Shown: positions 17,286 through 27,041 of the stretch, piece by piece | Layout of the letters: each line of letters begins with the position of its first letter | Position numbering within the stretch: position 1 is the stretch's first letter | Origin: Parachlamydia acanthamoebae | Lineage (GTDB): Bacteria; Chlamydiota; Chlamydiia; Chlamydiales; Parachlamydiaceae | DNA: 62,042 nucleotides | Assembly: GCF_000875975.1 (NCBI RefSeq) | Contig: NZ_BAWW01000011.1 | Location: forward strand, 1 to 62,042 | Direction: 5' to 3' | Made by a program: the position numbers and the translations under genes | Notes under the pieces: model-generated | The model's database searches: none | What the model was told of the DNA's origin: nothing | Seen by the model: only the letters and a program-made list of their open reading frames with translations

Positions 17286-18569
17286 CTATGAAAACTGCTG
17301 CTCTTCAGTGGAATTTTTTAAAGAACTGGTACTCGATTGGCCACTTGACAACGTTTGCAGGATTTCATCGAAGTAACCAGCGCCTACGAATTTTTGGTGT
17401 TTGATGGCTTTATATCCTTGCTCTTTTTCCATTTCAAATTCGTGTTTTTGGAATTTGGCATATGCACCCATTCCTTCTTTGTTATACTGATGAGCCAATT
17501 CAAACATACTTGCATTTAAGGTATGGAATCCAGCAAGTGTCACAAATTGGAATTTATAACCAAGCTCCGCTAATTTTTCTTGGAATTCACGGGCGGCATG
17601 CTCATCTAAATGTTTTTGCCAGTTGAAAGAGGGTGAGCAATTATAAGCGAGCCATTTGCCTGGAAATTTTTCATGAATACCTGCCGCAAACTCGCGAGCT
17701 TCACCGAGATCGGGTTTGCTGACTTCACACCAAACTAAATCAGCGTATGGAGCAAAAGCGCAGCCACGCGCCACAGCATATTGTATGCCTTCTTTTAAAT
17801 AATAATAACCTTCGCTGGATCTCTGTCCTTTTAAGAACGGTTGGTCAACGGCATCAGCATCGGAGCGAATCATCGTAGCTGATTCTGCATCTGTTCGGGC
17901 GATAATCAAAGTGGGAATCCCTAAAAGATCTGCAGCAAAACGGGCTGTTACAAGTTTTTGAATGGCAATTGAAGCGGGGACAAGGACTTTTCCTCCCATA
18001 TGGCCACATTTTTTTAAAGAGGACAACTGATCTTCTAAGTGAATAGCGGCAGCTCCGGCTTCGATCATGGCTTTAATTAGCTCAAATGCATTTAACGGCC
18101 CTCCAAATCCCGCTTCGGCATCCGCGACAATTGGAATAAACCAATCGATTGGATTTCCATTATTTTCGAGGTGCTGAATTTGATCGGCTCGAATAAAAGC
18201 ATTGTTAATGCGATTAATTAGATGCGGAACACTCAAAAGGGGATAGAGGCTTAAATCTGGATAAACCTGAGCAGCATCATTGGCATCCGCCGCGACTTGC
18301 CAACCGCTCACATATATTGCTTTTAATCCCGCCTGGACTTGTTGTAGAGCTTGATTGCCCGTTAAAGCCCCTAGAGCTCTGACAAACGGTTCTTTTTCTA
18401 AGAGATTCCAAAGCTTTTCTGCTCCCATTCTTGCTAAAGGGCGATCAATATGAATGGAGCCTCTTAGTTTGATGACTTCTTGAGCGGTATAGGGACGTTG
18501 AATATTTTTCCAGCGGGGATTGGTCTTCCAATCACGTTCTAAATCTTCAGCATTTTGATGTGGGTGCAT
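17286..18569 (-). CDS. aceA: Isocitrate lyase
   Basis: 427 residues, close to the 434 of E. coli AceA. It splits isocitrate into succinate and glyoxylate, the first step of the glyoxylate shunt. The signature LKKCGHMGG holds catalytic Cys188 in the KKCGH loop. Also visible are [17 protein letters not shown] (metal/substrate site) and NCSPSFNW. It follows malate synthase by 9 nt on the same strand, forming an aceBA unit. The shunt lets the cell grow on acetate, fatty acids or ketogenic compounds. No AceK or IclR gene is adjacent. The C-terminal tail is Ser/Thr-rich and extends past the conserved end. Confidence 0.96.
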   Translation of the reverse strand: MHPHQNAEDLERDWKTNPRWKNIQRPYTAQEVIKLRGSIHIDRPLARMGAEKLWNLLEKEPFVRALGALTGNQALQQVQAGLKAIYVSGWQVAADANDAAQVYPDLSLYPLLSVPHLINRINNAFIRADQIQHLENNGNPIDWFIPIVADAEAGFGGPLNAFELIKAMIEAGAAAIHLEDQLSSLKKCGHMGGKVLVPASIAIQKLVTARFAADLLGIPTLIIARTDAESATMIRSDADAVDQPFLKGQRSSEGYYYLKEGIQYAVARGCAFAPYADLVWCEVSKPDLGEAREFAAGIHEKFPGKWLAYNCSPSFNWQKHLDEHAAREFQEKLAELGYKFQFVTLAGFHTLNASMFELAHQYNKEGMGAYAKFQKHEFEMEKEQGYKAIKHQKFVGAGYFDEILQTLSSGQSSTSSLKNSTEEQQFS

Positions 18570-18578
18570 ATTTTTTTC

Positions 18579-20180
18579 TCAAGTGAGATGTTCATAAGAA
18601 ATTAAAGTTAAAAATTCCACAAAAGCTTTTTTCATCACAATCGATTCCAAGATCTTTTTAGCCTCAGTCAAATGCGGTCGATTTTTATCTTTGGCTTCCG
18701 CAATGATTTTTTGTTGCTCTTCCTCAAAAAACTGTTTCAAAAGTTCAGCCGAAACTGTGCGCCCATCGGGAAGTTGAGCCGCGGGATGGTGATGGATCCA
18801 TTGCCATAGCTGTGCACGTGAAATTTCTGCTGTGGCAGCATCTTCCATCAAATGGTCAAGTGCAGCGGCACCGACTCCGTTTAACCAAGATTCCATATAC
18901 AGTAGGGAAATGCGTACGTTTTGACGAACCCCTTTTTCTGTAATTTTTCCGTTAGGAACTTTGAAATCTAAGAGATCATGGGCAGAGACTTCTGAACTCT
19001 GGAATTTTTTTTGAATTTGGTGAGGCTGATCTTTTAAGATTTTCTCAAAAATTCCTTTAGCAATTGCAACTAGAGCTGGATGTGCGACCCATGTTCCATC
19101 AAATCCCCCATGGCATTCGCGCAATTTATCTTCTTTAATTTTTTCGAGAGCCTGGTGAGTAACTTCAGGATTATCACGGCTGGGAATAAAAGCAGCCATT
19201 CCTCCAATTGCATGTGCGTCTCTTTTATGGCAGATTTGCACAATTCTTTTTGTGTAAGCCTGCATAAAAGGAACTTCCATTGTAATTTGGGAACGATCCG
19301 GAAGTAAGGGGTCTTCTTTTTTTTGAAATTTTTTGATAATGCTAAAAATGTAATCCCAACGACCCGCGTTCAAACCGGCAGAGTGTTCTCTGAGTTCGTA
19401 TAAAATTTCTTCTGCCTCAAAAATAGCCAAAATGCTTTCGATTAATACGGTTGCACGAATCGTTCCCTGAGGGATACTCAAGAAATCTTGAGCAAAGAGA
19501 AAAACGTCGTTCCATAAGCGTGCTTCTTCGTGGTTTTCAAGTTTCGGAAGATAAAAGTAGGGGCCGGATCCCTGTCTAATGAGTCTTCTCGCATTGTGGA
19601 AGAAATACAGACCAAAATCAAATAAGCTGCCTGAAATTTCTTCTCCGTCAATTTGAAAATGCTTTTCATTAAGATGCCATCCCCTGGGACGAACCATTAA
19701 GGTGGCAATTTCATCTTTTAAAGCGTATGATTTATTTTCAGGTGAAATAAATGAAATGGTACGGTTCACAGCATCAATCAAGTTGCTTTGCCCTTCGATC
19801 ACATTTTTCCAAGTGGGAGAGAGAGCATCCTCAAAGTCTGCCATGAAAACATTAGCCCCAGAATTGAGGGCGTTAATCATCATTTTGCGTTCAACAGGAC
19901 CTGTGATTTCAACGGCTCTTTTTTGCAAATCTGAAGGTGGTGGGGGAATGTTCCAAGTTAGATCATCTCGAATAGCCGCTGTTTCCGGAAGAAAAGTTGG
20001 CAGAATCCCCTGATTGAGTTGCTTCTGTCTTTCGACTCTTTTTTGCAAAAGTTGTTTCCGTCGCCCATTAAATTCCTTATGTAATTCCGTTAAAAATTGA
20101 ATGGCTTCAGGAATAAGAATGCGATCTTGAATTTTCCCGATTTGCAAAGTGGTGACAACAGATGGTTTCTCTAATTTCAT
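18579..20180 (-). CDS. aceB: Malate synthase A
   Basis: 533 residues, the same length as E. coli AceB. It condenses glyoxylate and acetyl-CoA to malate, completing the shunt begun by the adjacent isocitrate lyase. Signature [17 protein letters not shown] is present, as are [16 protein letters not shown] and the early [15 protein letters not shown]. Start ATG 20180 follows an agggggag ribosome site. It is first of the aceBA pair, with 93 nt separating it from the secreted protein gene upstream. The catalytic region looks complete. Confidence 0.96.
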   Translation of the reverse strand: MKLEKPSVVTTLQIGKIQDRILIPEAIQFLTELHKEFNGRRKQLLQKRVERQKQLNQGILPTFLPETAAIRDDLTWNIPPPPSDLQKRAVEITGPVERKMMINALNSGANVFMADFEDALSPTWKNVIEGQSNLIDAVNRTISFISPENKSYALKDEIATLMVRPRGWHLNEKHFQIDGEEISGSLFDFGLYFFHNARRLIRQGSGPYFYLPKLENHEEARLWNDVFLFAQDFLSIPQGTIRATVLIESILAIFEAEEILYELREHSAGLNAGRWDYIFSIIKKFQKKEDPLLPDRSQITMEVPFMQAYTKRIVQICHKRDAHAIGGMAAFIPSRDNPEVTHQALEKIKEDKLRECHGGFDGTWVAHPALVAIAKGIFEKILKDQPHQIQKKFQSSEVSAHDLLDFKVPNGKITEKGVRQNVRISLLYMESWLNGVGAAALDHLMEDAATAEISRAQLWQWIHHHPAAQLPDGRTVSAELLKQFFEEEQQKIIAEAKDKNRPHLTEAKKILESIVMKKAFVEFLTLISYEHLT

Positions 20181-20273
20181 AGCTCCCCCTTATAACCTGA
20201 TGAATGAGGTGAAATCCTATAATCAGGTATATAAGTTTTTTTAAAACAGAGAGCGTTTTCATTCAAGCTTTGT

Positions 20274-21272
20274 TTACTGCGAAATTAAACTTTTCCAATA
20301 AGTTTGCATTTCTGGAGACAAATAGGGAAGAAGCTTTCGATATTGGATAGGATGGTTAGTTGAATTAAAATGCTCAATATCAACAAAATTTAAACGTTTG
20401 TCCCAAGAAAAAGGAATATTATCAGGATAAACAGAATCAATTAATTTATTTTCTTTAATGATCGTATACAACGCTTTGAGTTTAGCTTTTGTCATGTGAA
20501 GTGCAAACCAATTTGCATTAAGTGTCCAACCAAGCGTGTCCATATCTTGGACGATCAAAATATATTTTCTTGGAGATCCGGCCTCTTTAGGGACCGCATA
20601 AAGCCATTTTTTAGGCACATTTAATAAGTGATTTAATTGGTGGGCATCGATACTTTTTCTGATAAGTCTTGATCCCTTAATCCTGCGTGTAAAAGCCTGC
20701 CATTCTTCTCCATTATAGCTATCTGTATAAGCTTTAATTCGATATCCCTCTAATTTTGGATGTTTAGCAACAACCATACCGGCTTTGCATTTGATCATCC
20801 TTCTAAATCCCGCTTTTTTTAACGCGTTGTTAGAGGCAAGTACACCATTTTTGGAGAAAATTTTATCTAATTTTTTTCTAAGCTTATGGTCTTCAGGTAA
20901 TTCAAAGCTTTTTAGGTCTTCTTCAGATAAGCTTCTGGGTGCAAATTTTTCTTCAAAATCCAAAGGGGCATCGACGTATGCCGTCACCTTGTAAAAGGGG
21001 AATGGATATTCAACGAGAAATTCTGGTACTTGAGTTTCCGCAATGAAGACAGATTCTTGACTGTCGAAATCGGGGAAAAAATCAGGCGTATTCCCTCCAA
21101 AAATAAAATAGGTAGCATTTTCAAATGGATGCCAAGTTAAATGATGGTGCTGTTCATCATTGAGACTAACTTGAACATCTTCAATGAAATAAGATGTTCC
21201 GTTCCCTTCAAAAAAAGCAGGTAAAGGGGAATGAAAAAATGTCAAAAGAATGAGTCCTAAAATCGCGCGCAT
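20274..21272 (-). CDS. Exported hypothetical protein, 332 aa
   Basis: The N-terminus MRAILGLILLTFFHSPLPA is a signal peptide, probably cut before FFEGNG. I recognise no domain in the mature part. It is a mixed protein with a basic middle (about residues 130-220, KAGFRRMIKCKAGMVV) and several Trp/Tyr residues in the last third. It is transcribed toward aceBA with a 93-nt gap, so it may share their transcript. Location would be periplasm or outer membrane. Function unknown. Confidence 0.85.
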   Translation of the reverse strand: MRAILGLILLTFFHSPLPAFFEGNGTSYFIEDVQVSLNDEQHHHLTWHPFENATYFIFGGNTPDFFPDFDSQESVFIAETQVPEFLVEYPFPFYKVTAYVDAPLDFEEKFAPRSLSEEDLKSFELPEDHKLRKKLDKIFSKNGVLASNNALKKAGFRRMIKCKAGMVVAKHPKLEGYRIKAYTDSYNGEEWQAFTRRIKGSRLIRKSIDAHQLNHLLNVPKKWLYAVPKEAGSPRKYILIVQDMDTLGWTLNANWFALHMTKAKLKALYTIIKENKLIDSVYPDNIPFSWDKRLNFVDIEHFNSTNHPIQYRKLLPYLSPEMQTYWKSLISQ

Positions 21273-21412
21273 ATGTTCCTCTCGATTAAATAAAAAAAAT
21301 CATCATATGCGTTAAACTGCTTAGTTGCAAAGAAACTCTTGGGAAATGATTTTTTTTGCACACGTTAAAATATTTTTTGTATATAGAAGGTTTAAAACAA
21401 TCAGGAGGTTTT

Positions 21413-21919
21413 ATGAAAAATAGCAAAGCTTCTGCTAAACTTGCCACTCCCAATACTTTAGGACCAAAAGCAGCCTCAGCTATTACATTCGTTATTAATC
21501 CGTTAATCGCCGATTCTTTTGCCTTATATGTCAAAACCAAGAATTTTCACTGGCATCTATCAGGGCCTCATTTTCGTGATTACCACCTGCTATTTGATGA
21601 GCAAGCAGATCAGATTTTTGCCATGATAGACGTTTTAGCAGAGCGGGTACGCAAATTGGGTGGAATGACGATTCATTCTATTGGCCACATTGCTCAATTG
21701 CAAACGATTCAAGACGATAATCAAGCATATGTGGAGCCACAATCCATGCTTCAAAAGCTATGCAATGACAATAAAAATTTTGCTCAAAGAATGCGCGATG
21801 CCCATCAGGTTTGTGAAGACAATGGCGACGTCGCCACTTCGAGCATTCTAGAGGTATTCATTGATGAAACGGAGCGTCGAACTTGGTTTCTTTTTGAAAA
21901 TACCGTGGATTCAAAGTAA
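21413..21919 (+). CDS. dps: Dps family DNA-binding ferritin-like protein
   Basis: 168 residues from ATG 21413, which has a perfect aggagg site 6 nt upstream; an upstream in-frame start at 21356 lacks one. Dps forms a 12-mer that oxidises iron with peroxide and protects DNA in non-growing cells. The ferroxidase pattern is visible: TKNFHWHLSGPHF, LLFDEQADQIF and AERVRKLGG. The N-terminal Lys-containing tail could bind DNA. It stands 56 nt before the dodecin gene, also a storage/protection protein, so co-transcription is likely. In a chlamydia this suits the resting infectious stage (inference). Confidence 0.94.
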   Translation: MKNSKASAKLATPNTLGPKAASAITFVINPLIADSFALYVKTKNFHWHLSGPHFRDYHLLFDEQADQIFAMIDVLAERVRKLGGMTIHSIGHIAQLQTIQDDNQAYVEPQSMLQKLCNDNKNFAQRMRDAHQVCEDNGDVATSSILEVFIDETERRTWFLFENTVDSK

Positions 21920-21975
21920 CAGTTTTTTGTTCGGTAAATAATGAGAAAAATATCCATTAAATTTTTGGAGGTCGT

Positions 21976-22176
21976 ATGTCTATTGTCAAAGTAATCGAGG
22001 TTATCTCGGAAGGAAAATCAATTGATGATGCAGTAAAATCTGCAGTGGCAGAAGCAGCTAAAACAGTAGAGGACATTAAGCAAGTGAATGTGCAGCACAT
22101 TGAGGGCATTGTTAAAGATAACAAAGTGGTTAATTTTCGCGTGAATGCGAAAATTAGTTTTGTTGTACAACATTAA
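21976..22176 (+). CDS. Dodecin-like protein lacking the flavin-stacking Trp
   Basis: 66 residues, the dodecin length. The fold pattern is clear: VKVIEVISEGKSIDDAVKSA (strand and helix), then a strand VNVQHIEGIV and the end VNFRVNAKISFVV. Dodecins are small 12-mers that store or quench flavin or bind CoA. In characterised bacterial dodecins position 38 is a Trp that sandwiches the flavin ring; here residue 38 is Asn in the motif KQVNVQH. Flavin binding is therefore questionable. Site ggagg precedes the ATG. It probably shares a transcript with dps. Confidence 0.92.
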   Translation: MSIVKVIEVISEGKSIDDAVKSAVAEAAKTVEDIKQVNVQHIEGIVKDNKVVNFRVNAKISFVVQH

Positions 22177-22333
22177 GCAATGGCTCTAGGCAGGAGCGAT
22201 GGATAGCTTTTCGTTGCTCTTCGCATCAAATTTCTTTTTTTAATCAGTTGACATATTCTTCTACTAAATTCTAGCATTCATATAATCATTTTGCAAATTC
22301 CTGCTTAAACTTGTCATAAATAAAGGAAATTTT

Positions 22334-22864
22334 ATGCACACATTAAAGATTTTGTCCTTTTTCATCGCCCTCACTTTAATATCGTCTTCTGTTATTGAAT
22401 CAAAAGAGTGTCGTGAACAACTAAAGTTTTCATTTGATGATCGAGAATGGAAAGAAGATTTTCAAAGCAATGATCAAATTGGTTCGATTACGGAATATAC
22501 GCTTAAAAATGAAACTGTCACTGATTGGAGCGAACTTGTCACTGTCCAAAAATTGATTCCCATAAAGGTTTCGGCATATGATTATTATTTAGAATTTGTG
22601 AAAGGGTTAAAAAAAGAAGTGAACCCTTTGGAAGTCAGAAGCCAGGTGCTCAAGCAAAGTGAAGATGATATTTTGTTTGAATGGAGCATTTCGGGCCGTG
22701 ATGGTTTGTCCCAGCATGAATGGTTTCGATTGATCAAAACCCCTCAATCCACCTGGGTATTGCGCTATACGACAAAAAAGTTACAAGATGTTGAAAAGCA
22801 GCGCCCTATTTGGGAGAAAATTTTAAATTCTGCGACACTAGTGCGTGAAGGGGATTGTCAATAA
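22334..22864 (+). CDS. Exported hypothetical protein, 176 aa
   Basis: Signal peptide MHTLKILSFFIALTLISSSVIE at the N-terminus. The mature part (about 150 residues) is acidic with strand-like segments such as WSELVTVQKLIPIKVSAYDYY and a late WVLRYTTKKL. I know no family. A weak ribosome site (aaaggaaa) lies before ATG 22334. It is followed by a terminator and then pheT, so it is transcribed separately from pheT. Likely periplasmic. Confidence 0.83.
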   Translation: MHTLKILSFFIALTLISSSVIESKECREQLKFSFDDREWKEDFQSNDQIGSITEYTLKNETVTDWSELVTVQKLIPIKVSAYDYYLEFVKGLKKEVNPLEVRSQVLKQSEDDILFEWSISGRDGLSQHEWFRLIKTPQSTWVLRYTTKKLQDVEKQRPIWEKILNSATLVREGDCQ

Positions 22865-22873
22865 CCCCTCCCT

Positions 22874-22903
22874 AAAGCGAGTTTTTTACGGAAGGCTCGT
22901 TTT
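22874..22903 (+). terminator. Probable terminator before pheT
   Basis: aaagcgag (22874-22881) can pair with ctcgtttt (22896-22903), with one G-U pair and a 14-nt loop, and the T run goes on to 22904. The stem is modest, so the call is moderate. Confidence 0.5.
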
Positions 22904-22993
22904 TCCTTTTCTTGAATTCTATTCAAAATCCTGTATGCTAATTATCCTACATATGTAATCAATTTTACTCACAATTATAACTATTCGAAGAAT

Positions 22994-25396
22994 ATGAAAA
23001 TTCCTTTATCTTGGCTAAAAGAATGGATTAATTTAACCCTTCTTCCTCATCAAATTGAAAAAAAACTCACGAGCGCAGGGCTTGAAGTCGATGCTGTAAC
23101 ACCTATTTCGGCTGGATTTCAAAAAGTTGTTGTCGGGCGTGTGCTAAAAACAGAAAAACATCCAAATGCAGATAAACTTTGCGTAGCTGTTGTAACAGAT
23201 GGTCTCGAAGAGTATCAAGTCGTCTGTGGTGCACCTAACTGCCGTCCAGGAATCAAAACAGCTTTTGCAATGGTAGGGGCAACCATTGAAGACAAAGAGG
23301 GAAAGACTTTTAAAATTAAGGCATCCAAGATTCGCGGTGTGGAATCTTTTGGAATGTTATGCTCGGCGTCTGAATTAAATTTATCCGATGAACATGATGG
23401 AATTTTAGAATTTGCGGATCATTTTCAAGAAGGGGCTGATCTTGCTTCCATTTATGGAGATACCATTTTTGAAATTTCTTTGACACCCAACCTGTCCCAT
23501 TGTTCTAGCGTATTAGGTGTTTCTCGTGAGCTTTCTGCGACAACCGGATTTCCCGTTATCTATCCCAATGTACAACTTAAAGAAACGGAAAAACCCATTC
23601 AAGACCAAGTGAAAGTGACAGTCACAGAACCTTTGCTTTGCTCACGCTATGCTTGCCGCTTTATTGAAGGGGTGAAGATTGGGCCATCTCCAGATTGGAT
23701 GCAAAAGAGGCTGTTGCAATGTGGCATCCGACCTATCAATAATGTTGTGGATGTGACAAATTATGTTTTATTAGAAATGGGACATCCTTTGCATGCCTTT
23801 GATTTTAGTTTGGTAAAAGGAGCTGAAATCATCGTTAGAACGGCGCATGAGCAAGAAAAAATGGTGACGCTGGATGGAAAAGAACGAGAGCTTCCCAAAC
23901 AAGCTCTTTTAATTTGCGATCGAGAGAAGCCCATTGCAATTGCAGGCATTATGGGGGGGCAAAACTCCGAAGTGAGCGATCAAACACACACAATTTTGCT
24001 TGAAGCGGCTTACTTTGATTCACGCAATATCCGAAAAACGAGCAAATCTTTGGGTCTGCTGACAGATGCTTCTAAACGATTTGAAAGAGGCGTGGATCCT
24101 ACTCAAGTATTGGCTTCTTTAGATCGAGCTGCGGAACTCATCCAGCAGCTAGCAGGTGGTGTGATTGCACAGGGAATTTTGGATGTGAAATCCCATGAAT
24201 TTTTTCCTAAAACGGTGACATGTAGACTCTCTCGCATCAATAGTCTTTTAGGAATTCATATCAGTGCTAGTGAAGTGGAATCGATCTTTCAAAAATTGGG
24301 ATTCTCTGTTCAATACGATGGTCAGGATCTTTTTTCCGTGCAAGTCCCCACTTATCGGAATGACATTTCGTTAGAAGTGGATTTGATTGAAGAAGTGGCT
24401 CGGATTTATGGATATGATAATATTGAAAAACGGGCTCCCCGTTATCATGGCTCCACTATCCCAGATGCCCCCATTTTTCATTTTGAACGAGAAGTTAGAG
24501 GGCAATTAATCGCGGCAGGACTGCAAGAATTTTTGACATGCGATTTAATTGGGCCTAGCTTGCTGCAATTGGTTGGAGATTCCCTGATGGATGAAGCTAC
24601 GCAGGTGAAGGTCGTTAATCCAACTTCCATTGAACAGTCAGTTTTGCGAACATCTCTATTGCCAGGGATTCTACAGCTCATTAAACACAATTGGGATAGG
24701 CAAAATCGACATATCAGTGGATTTGAAGTCGGTCGTGTGCATTTTAAAGAGGGTAGCAGATACATCGAAGATCCTGTTGTTGCCATTGTTTTGACTGGAA
24801 AAAGCCGACCGCACCATTGGAATCAGAAGCCTGAAGACGTCGACTTTTTTGATCTGAAAGGCATCATCGAAACGTTTTTACACGAATTGCGTATTCCAGC
24901 ATGCACATTTGAAAAAAGTGACCTTGAGATTTTTCATCCGGGTAGGCGTGCTTCTGTGCAAGTCGGAGCGTTAAAAATTGGATCACTTGGTGAAGTGCAT
25001 CCTGCGATCTGTCGGAAATTAGATGTGGGCCAACGTATTTTTTTCGCAGAGTTTAATTTGCTCGATCTAATGGGTGTTCGCCAAGAAGAGCCGCGTATGC
25101 GTGAGGTTCCAATCTACCCATCTTCAGAACGAGACTGGACATTAACTTTAAAAAATAGTATACCTATTCAAAACGTTTTTGATTGGATCCACGCTGTACG
25201 TTCGAATCTTTTGGAGGAGGTTGTCCTGCTCGACGTATACACCAGCGATAAATTGGGCAAAGATTGTAAAAACGTCACGTTTCGATTTACTTACCGCGAT
25301 GCAAAAAGAACTGTTGCACAGGAGAAAGTAGATGCGGATCATGCGCGGATTATGGGATATGTAACAGAACAAATCAGTTCTGCCAAAGCATTATAA
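22994..25396 (+). CDS. pheT: Phenylalanine-tRNA ligase beta subunit
   Basis: 800 residues, the normal length. PheT with PheS (not in window) charges tRNA-Phe. Domains in order: N-terminal start MKIPLSWLKEWI, EMAP/OB-type tRNA-binding domain (about residues 40-155, FQKVVVGRVLKTEKHPNADKL), B3/B4 editing domain (about 210-390), B5 domain (about 400-475), catalytic-like core (about 490-680), and the C-terminal anticodon-binding ferredoxin fold (about 705-800). In C. trachomatis pheT is likewise separated from pheS and followed by a repeat protein and an ada/ogt-type gene, as here. It is 26 nt before the lipoprotein gene, so the two are probably co-transcribed. Confidence 0.97.
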   Translation: MKIPLSWLKEWINLTLLPHQIEKKLTSAGLEVDAVTPISAGFQKVVVGRVLKTEKHPNADKLCVAVVTDGLEEYQVVCGAPNCRPGIKTAFAMVGATIEDKEGKTFKIKASKIRGVESFGMLCSASELNLSDEHDGILEFADHFQEGADLASIYGDTIFEISLTPNLSHCSSVLGVSRELSATTGFPVIYPNVQLKETEKPIQDQVKVTVTEPLLCSRYACRFIEGVKIGPSPDWMQKRLLQCGIRPINNVVDVTNYVLLEMGHPLHAFDFSLVKGAEIIVRTAHEQEKMVTLDGKERELPKQALLICDREKPIAIAGIMGGQNSEVSDQTHTILLEAAYFDSRNIRKTSKSLGLLTDASKRFERGVDPTQVLASLDRAAELIQQLAGGVIAQGILDVKSHEFFPKTVTCRLSRINSLLGIHISASEVESIFQKLGFSVQYDGQDLFSVQVPTYRNDISLEVDLIEEVARIYGYDNIEKRAPRYHGSTIPDAPIFHFEREVRGQLIAAGLQEFLTCDLIGPSLLQLVGDSLMDEATQVKVVNPTSIEQSVLRTSLLPGILQLIKHNWDRQNRHISGFEVGRVHFKEGSRYIEDPVVAIVLTGKSRPHHWNQKPEDVDFFDLKGIIETFLHELRIPACTFEKSDLEIFHPGRRASVQVGALKIGSLGEVHPAICRKLDVGQRIFFAEFNLLDLMGVRQEEPRMREVPIYPSSERDWTLTLKNSIPIQNVFDWIHAVRSNLLEEVVLLDVYTSDKLGKDCKNVTFRFTYRDAKRTVAQEKVDADHARIMGYVTEQISSAKAL

Positions 25397-25422
25397 AATG
25401 AGATAATTGACGGAGTTTGACT

Positions 25423-26391
25423 ATGCGGTTTGTATGGATTGTAGGATTAATAGGAGCGACAGTGCTTGCTACGGGATGTGCAAAGAAACCAGCCTGTATT
25501 AATGGGGAAGAAATTGTAGATTGTAAATATGTCCATAAATACGGGGTAACTGTTCCTCAGCAAGACTGGACTTCACGAGGGGAAAATGGTAAAGTTGTTT
25601 CCACACTTAAAAATGGTGTCGTAGTTGCAAAGAATTATGTGGATGGGGAATTACATGGCGAAACAACTTATACGTTTCCTTATGGTGATACCGTTGAAAA
25701 AATGGAAAGCTATGAGCACGGTCAGCTAAAATCTGACTTAACCTATTACTCTTCAGGTATCCCAATGCGTGAAGTGCAATATCCCTCTGCTACAACAGAA
25801 AATGTCACTGTTTGGTATGAAAGTGGATCCCCGCGATTCCGTGAAAAGTATGTAGATGCCCTTCTCATTGAAGCTGAATACTTTACACCTTCTAATCAAG
25901 TCGAATCTGTGGTGGATAATGGAAATGGAACACGTATTTCACGTGATCCTTATGGAATACTGACAGCTACAGATACTATTGATCATGGACGCCTCGTTCT
26001 TAGAACAACGGCTTATCCAAATGGAGCACCAAAAGAAGTGATTCCATATGTCAATGATCAAATTCAAGGGGTGCGCAAAACATTTTACCCTGGTGGGGAA
26101 CCGCATACTGTAGAGGATTGGTCAAATGGGAATCTACATGGTGTAATGACCACTTACCAAAATGGGGAAAAAGTTTCTGAGATAGTCTATGTCGAAGGAA
26201 AAAAGAATGGTTTAGAACGACACTATCGTAATGGTAAAGAAATTGTCGAAGAAATTTCTTGGCAAGAAGATCTCAAACACGGGCCATGTGCGCTCTATTT
26301 GGGAGATAACTCGAAGACAGAATGGTATTACCAAGGCAAGCCAGTCAGTAAAATCAGTTATGACTTACTAGCGAATCCAAAAATCCGCTAG
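25423..26391 (+). CDS. Lipoprotein with YwqK/MORN-like repeats (likely CT476 orthologue)
   Basis: 322 residues from ATG 25423 (a TTG 6 nt upstream is in frame but less likely). A lipoprotein signal ends in VLATGC with lipidated Cys19. The rest consists of repeated two-strand units with the pattern G-x-LHGE-x-x-x-YPNG, for example DGELHGETTYTFPYG, NGNLHGVMTTYQNG and EGKKNGLERHYRNG, as in YwqK/MORN-variant proteins. Such repeats form an extended beta sheet and often bind partners. The order after pheT and before ogt matches what I recall of chlamydial genomes, so this is probably the counterpart of CT476. The cellular role is not known to me. Confidence 0.9.
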   Translation: MRFVWIVGLIGATVLATGCAKKPACINGEEIVDCKYVHKYGVTVPQQDWTSRGENGKVVSTLKNGVVVAKNYVDGELHGETTYTFPYGDTVEKMESYEHGQLKSDLTYYSSGIPMREVQYPSATTENVTVWYESGSPRFREKYVDALLIEAEYFTPSNQVESVVDNGNGTRISRDPYGILTATDTIDHGRLVLRTTAYPNGAPKEVIPYVNDQIQGVRKTFYPGGEPHTVEDWSNGNLHGVMTTYQNGEKVSEIVYVEGKKNGLERHYRNGKEIVEEISWQEDLKHGPCALYLGDNSKTEWYYQGKPVSKISYDLLANPKIR

Positions 26392-26399
26392 TTGCTGGC

Positions 26400-26431
26400 A
26401 AGAGCACACGCTATGTGTGCTCTTATTTTTT
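26400..26431. terminator. Terminator between convergent genes
   Basis: aagagcacac (26400-26409) pairs perfectly with gtgtgctctt (26415-26424) around gctat and is followed by attttttc. The 3' arm overlaps the last codon of the minus-strand gene ending at 26423. Confidence 0.88.
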
Positions 26432-26977
26432 CTTTGCAAATGAAAAATTTTCCATGTCCCATTCTTCTTGTAGCATTTCACTAAATTCGCCATTCTCTTC
26501 ATTGATTGCATATTTTTTTAGCAAAACAGCCTTTCCTTCAGTATCAAATAAAATCACTCCATTAAAAGCATCACCGAGTTCCGTATATAATACTTGTTGG
26601 GTTGAAAGTTTAATGTCCTGAGCAGAAAACACTTCACACTGTTTGCAGCGGTGTCCAACAAAAGAATGCACTTCTTTGTAAACGATTCGATCGTCTTGGT
26701 TCCGAATCAAGCATGTTGTTTGAGTAGGTGTTTCTTCGATCGGAATTTTTTGCCAGGAGTGTTGCTCTCCCCGTTTTAAATGCCGAAAATCTAAAAACAA
26801 AGAATCATAGATTGTGGAAATAAATTGAACCCCCTTATACTTTTCCACAGAAATATGCTTTCGGTAAGGATCCATCACAATTTTATAGCTTATTCTCGTC
26901 GATTCAGCTTCCCCAATCGGATAACGTCCTATAGGAATTCCCTGGTCCCAGAAGTAGTCTGAAAATTGCTTGATCAT
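26423..26977 (-). CDS. Hypothetical protein, 184 aa
   Basis: I recognise no domain. It is a soluble, strand-rich-looking protein with a CKQCEVF pair of Cys near residue 113, which could bind a metal or form a disulfide. The start at 26977 is in a small gap divergent from the ogt gene. There is no signal peptide. The C-terminus is acidic then basic (FSFAKKK). The terminator at 26400-26431 serves it too. Coding is supported by a clean open frame filling the gap between the lipoprotein and ogt genes. Confidence 0.8.
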   Translation of the reverse strand: MIKQFSDYFWDQGIPIGRYPIGEAESTRISYKIVMDPYRKHISVEKYKGVQFISTIYDSLFLDFRHLKRGEQHSWQKIPIEETPTQTTCLIRNQDDRIVYKEVHSFVGHRCKQCEVFSAQDIKLSTQQVLYTELGDAFNGVILFDTEGKAVLLKKYAINEENGEFSEMLQEEWDMENFSFAKKK

Positions 26978-27041
26978 GGCTTCTCGCTTGTTAGGATTTT
27001 ATAAACATCCATCATTCCTAATTTATCTTCTGAGGTCAAGT

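Noticed and set aside
21356-21412. Longer N-terminus for Dps
   Set aside because: The ATG at 21413 has a perfect aggagg site; the upstream ATG lacks one and adds a non-family extension.
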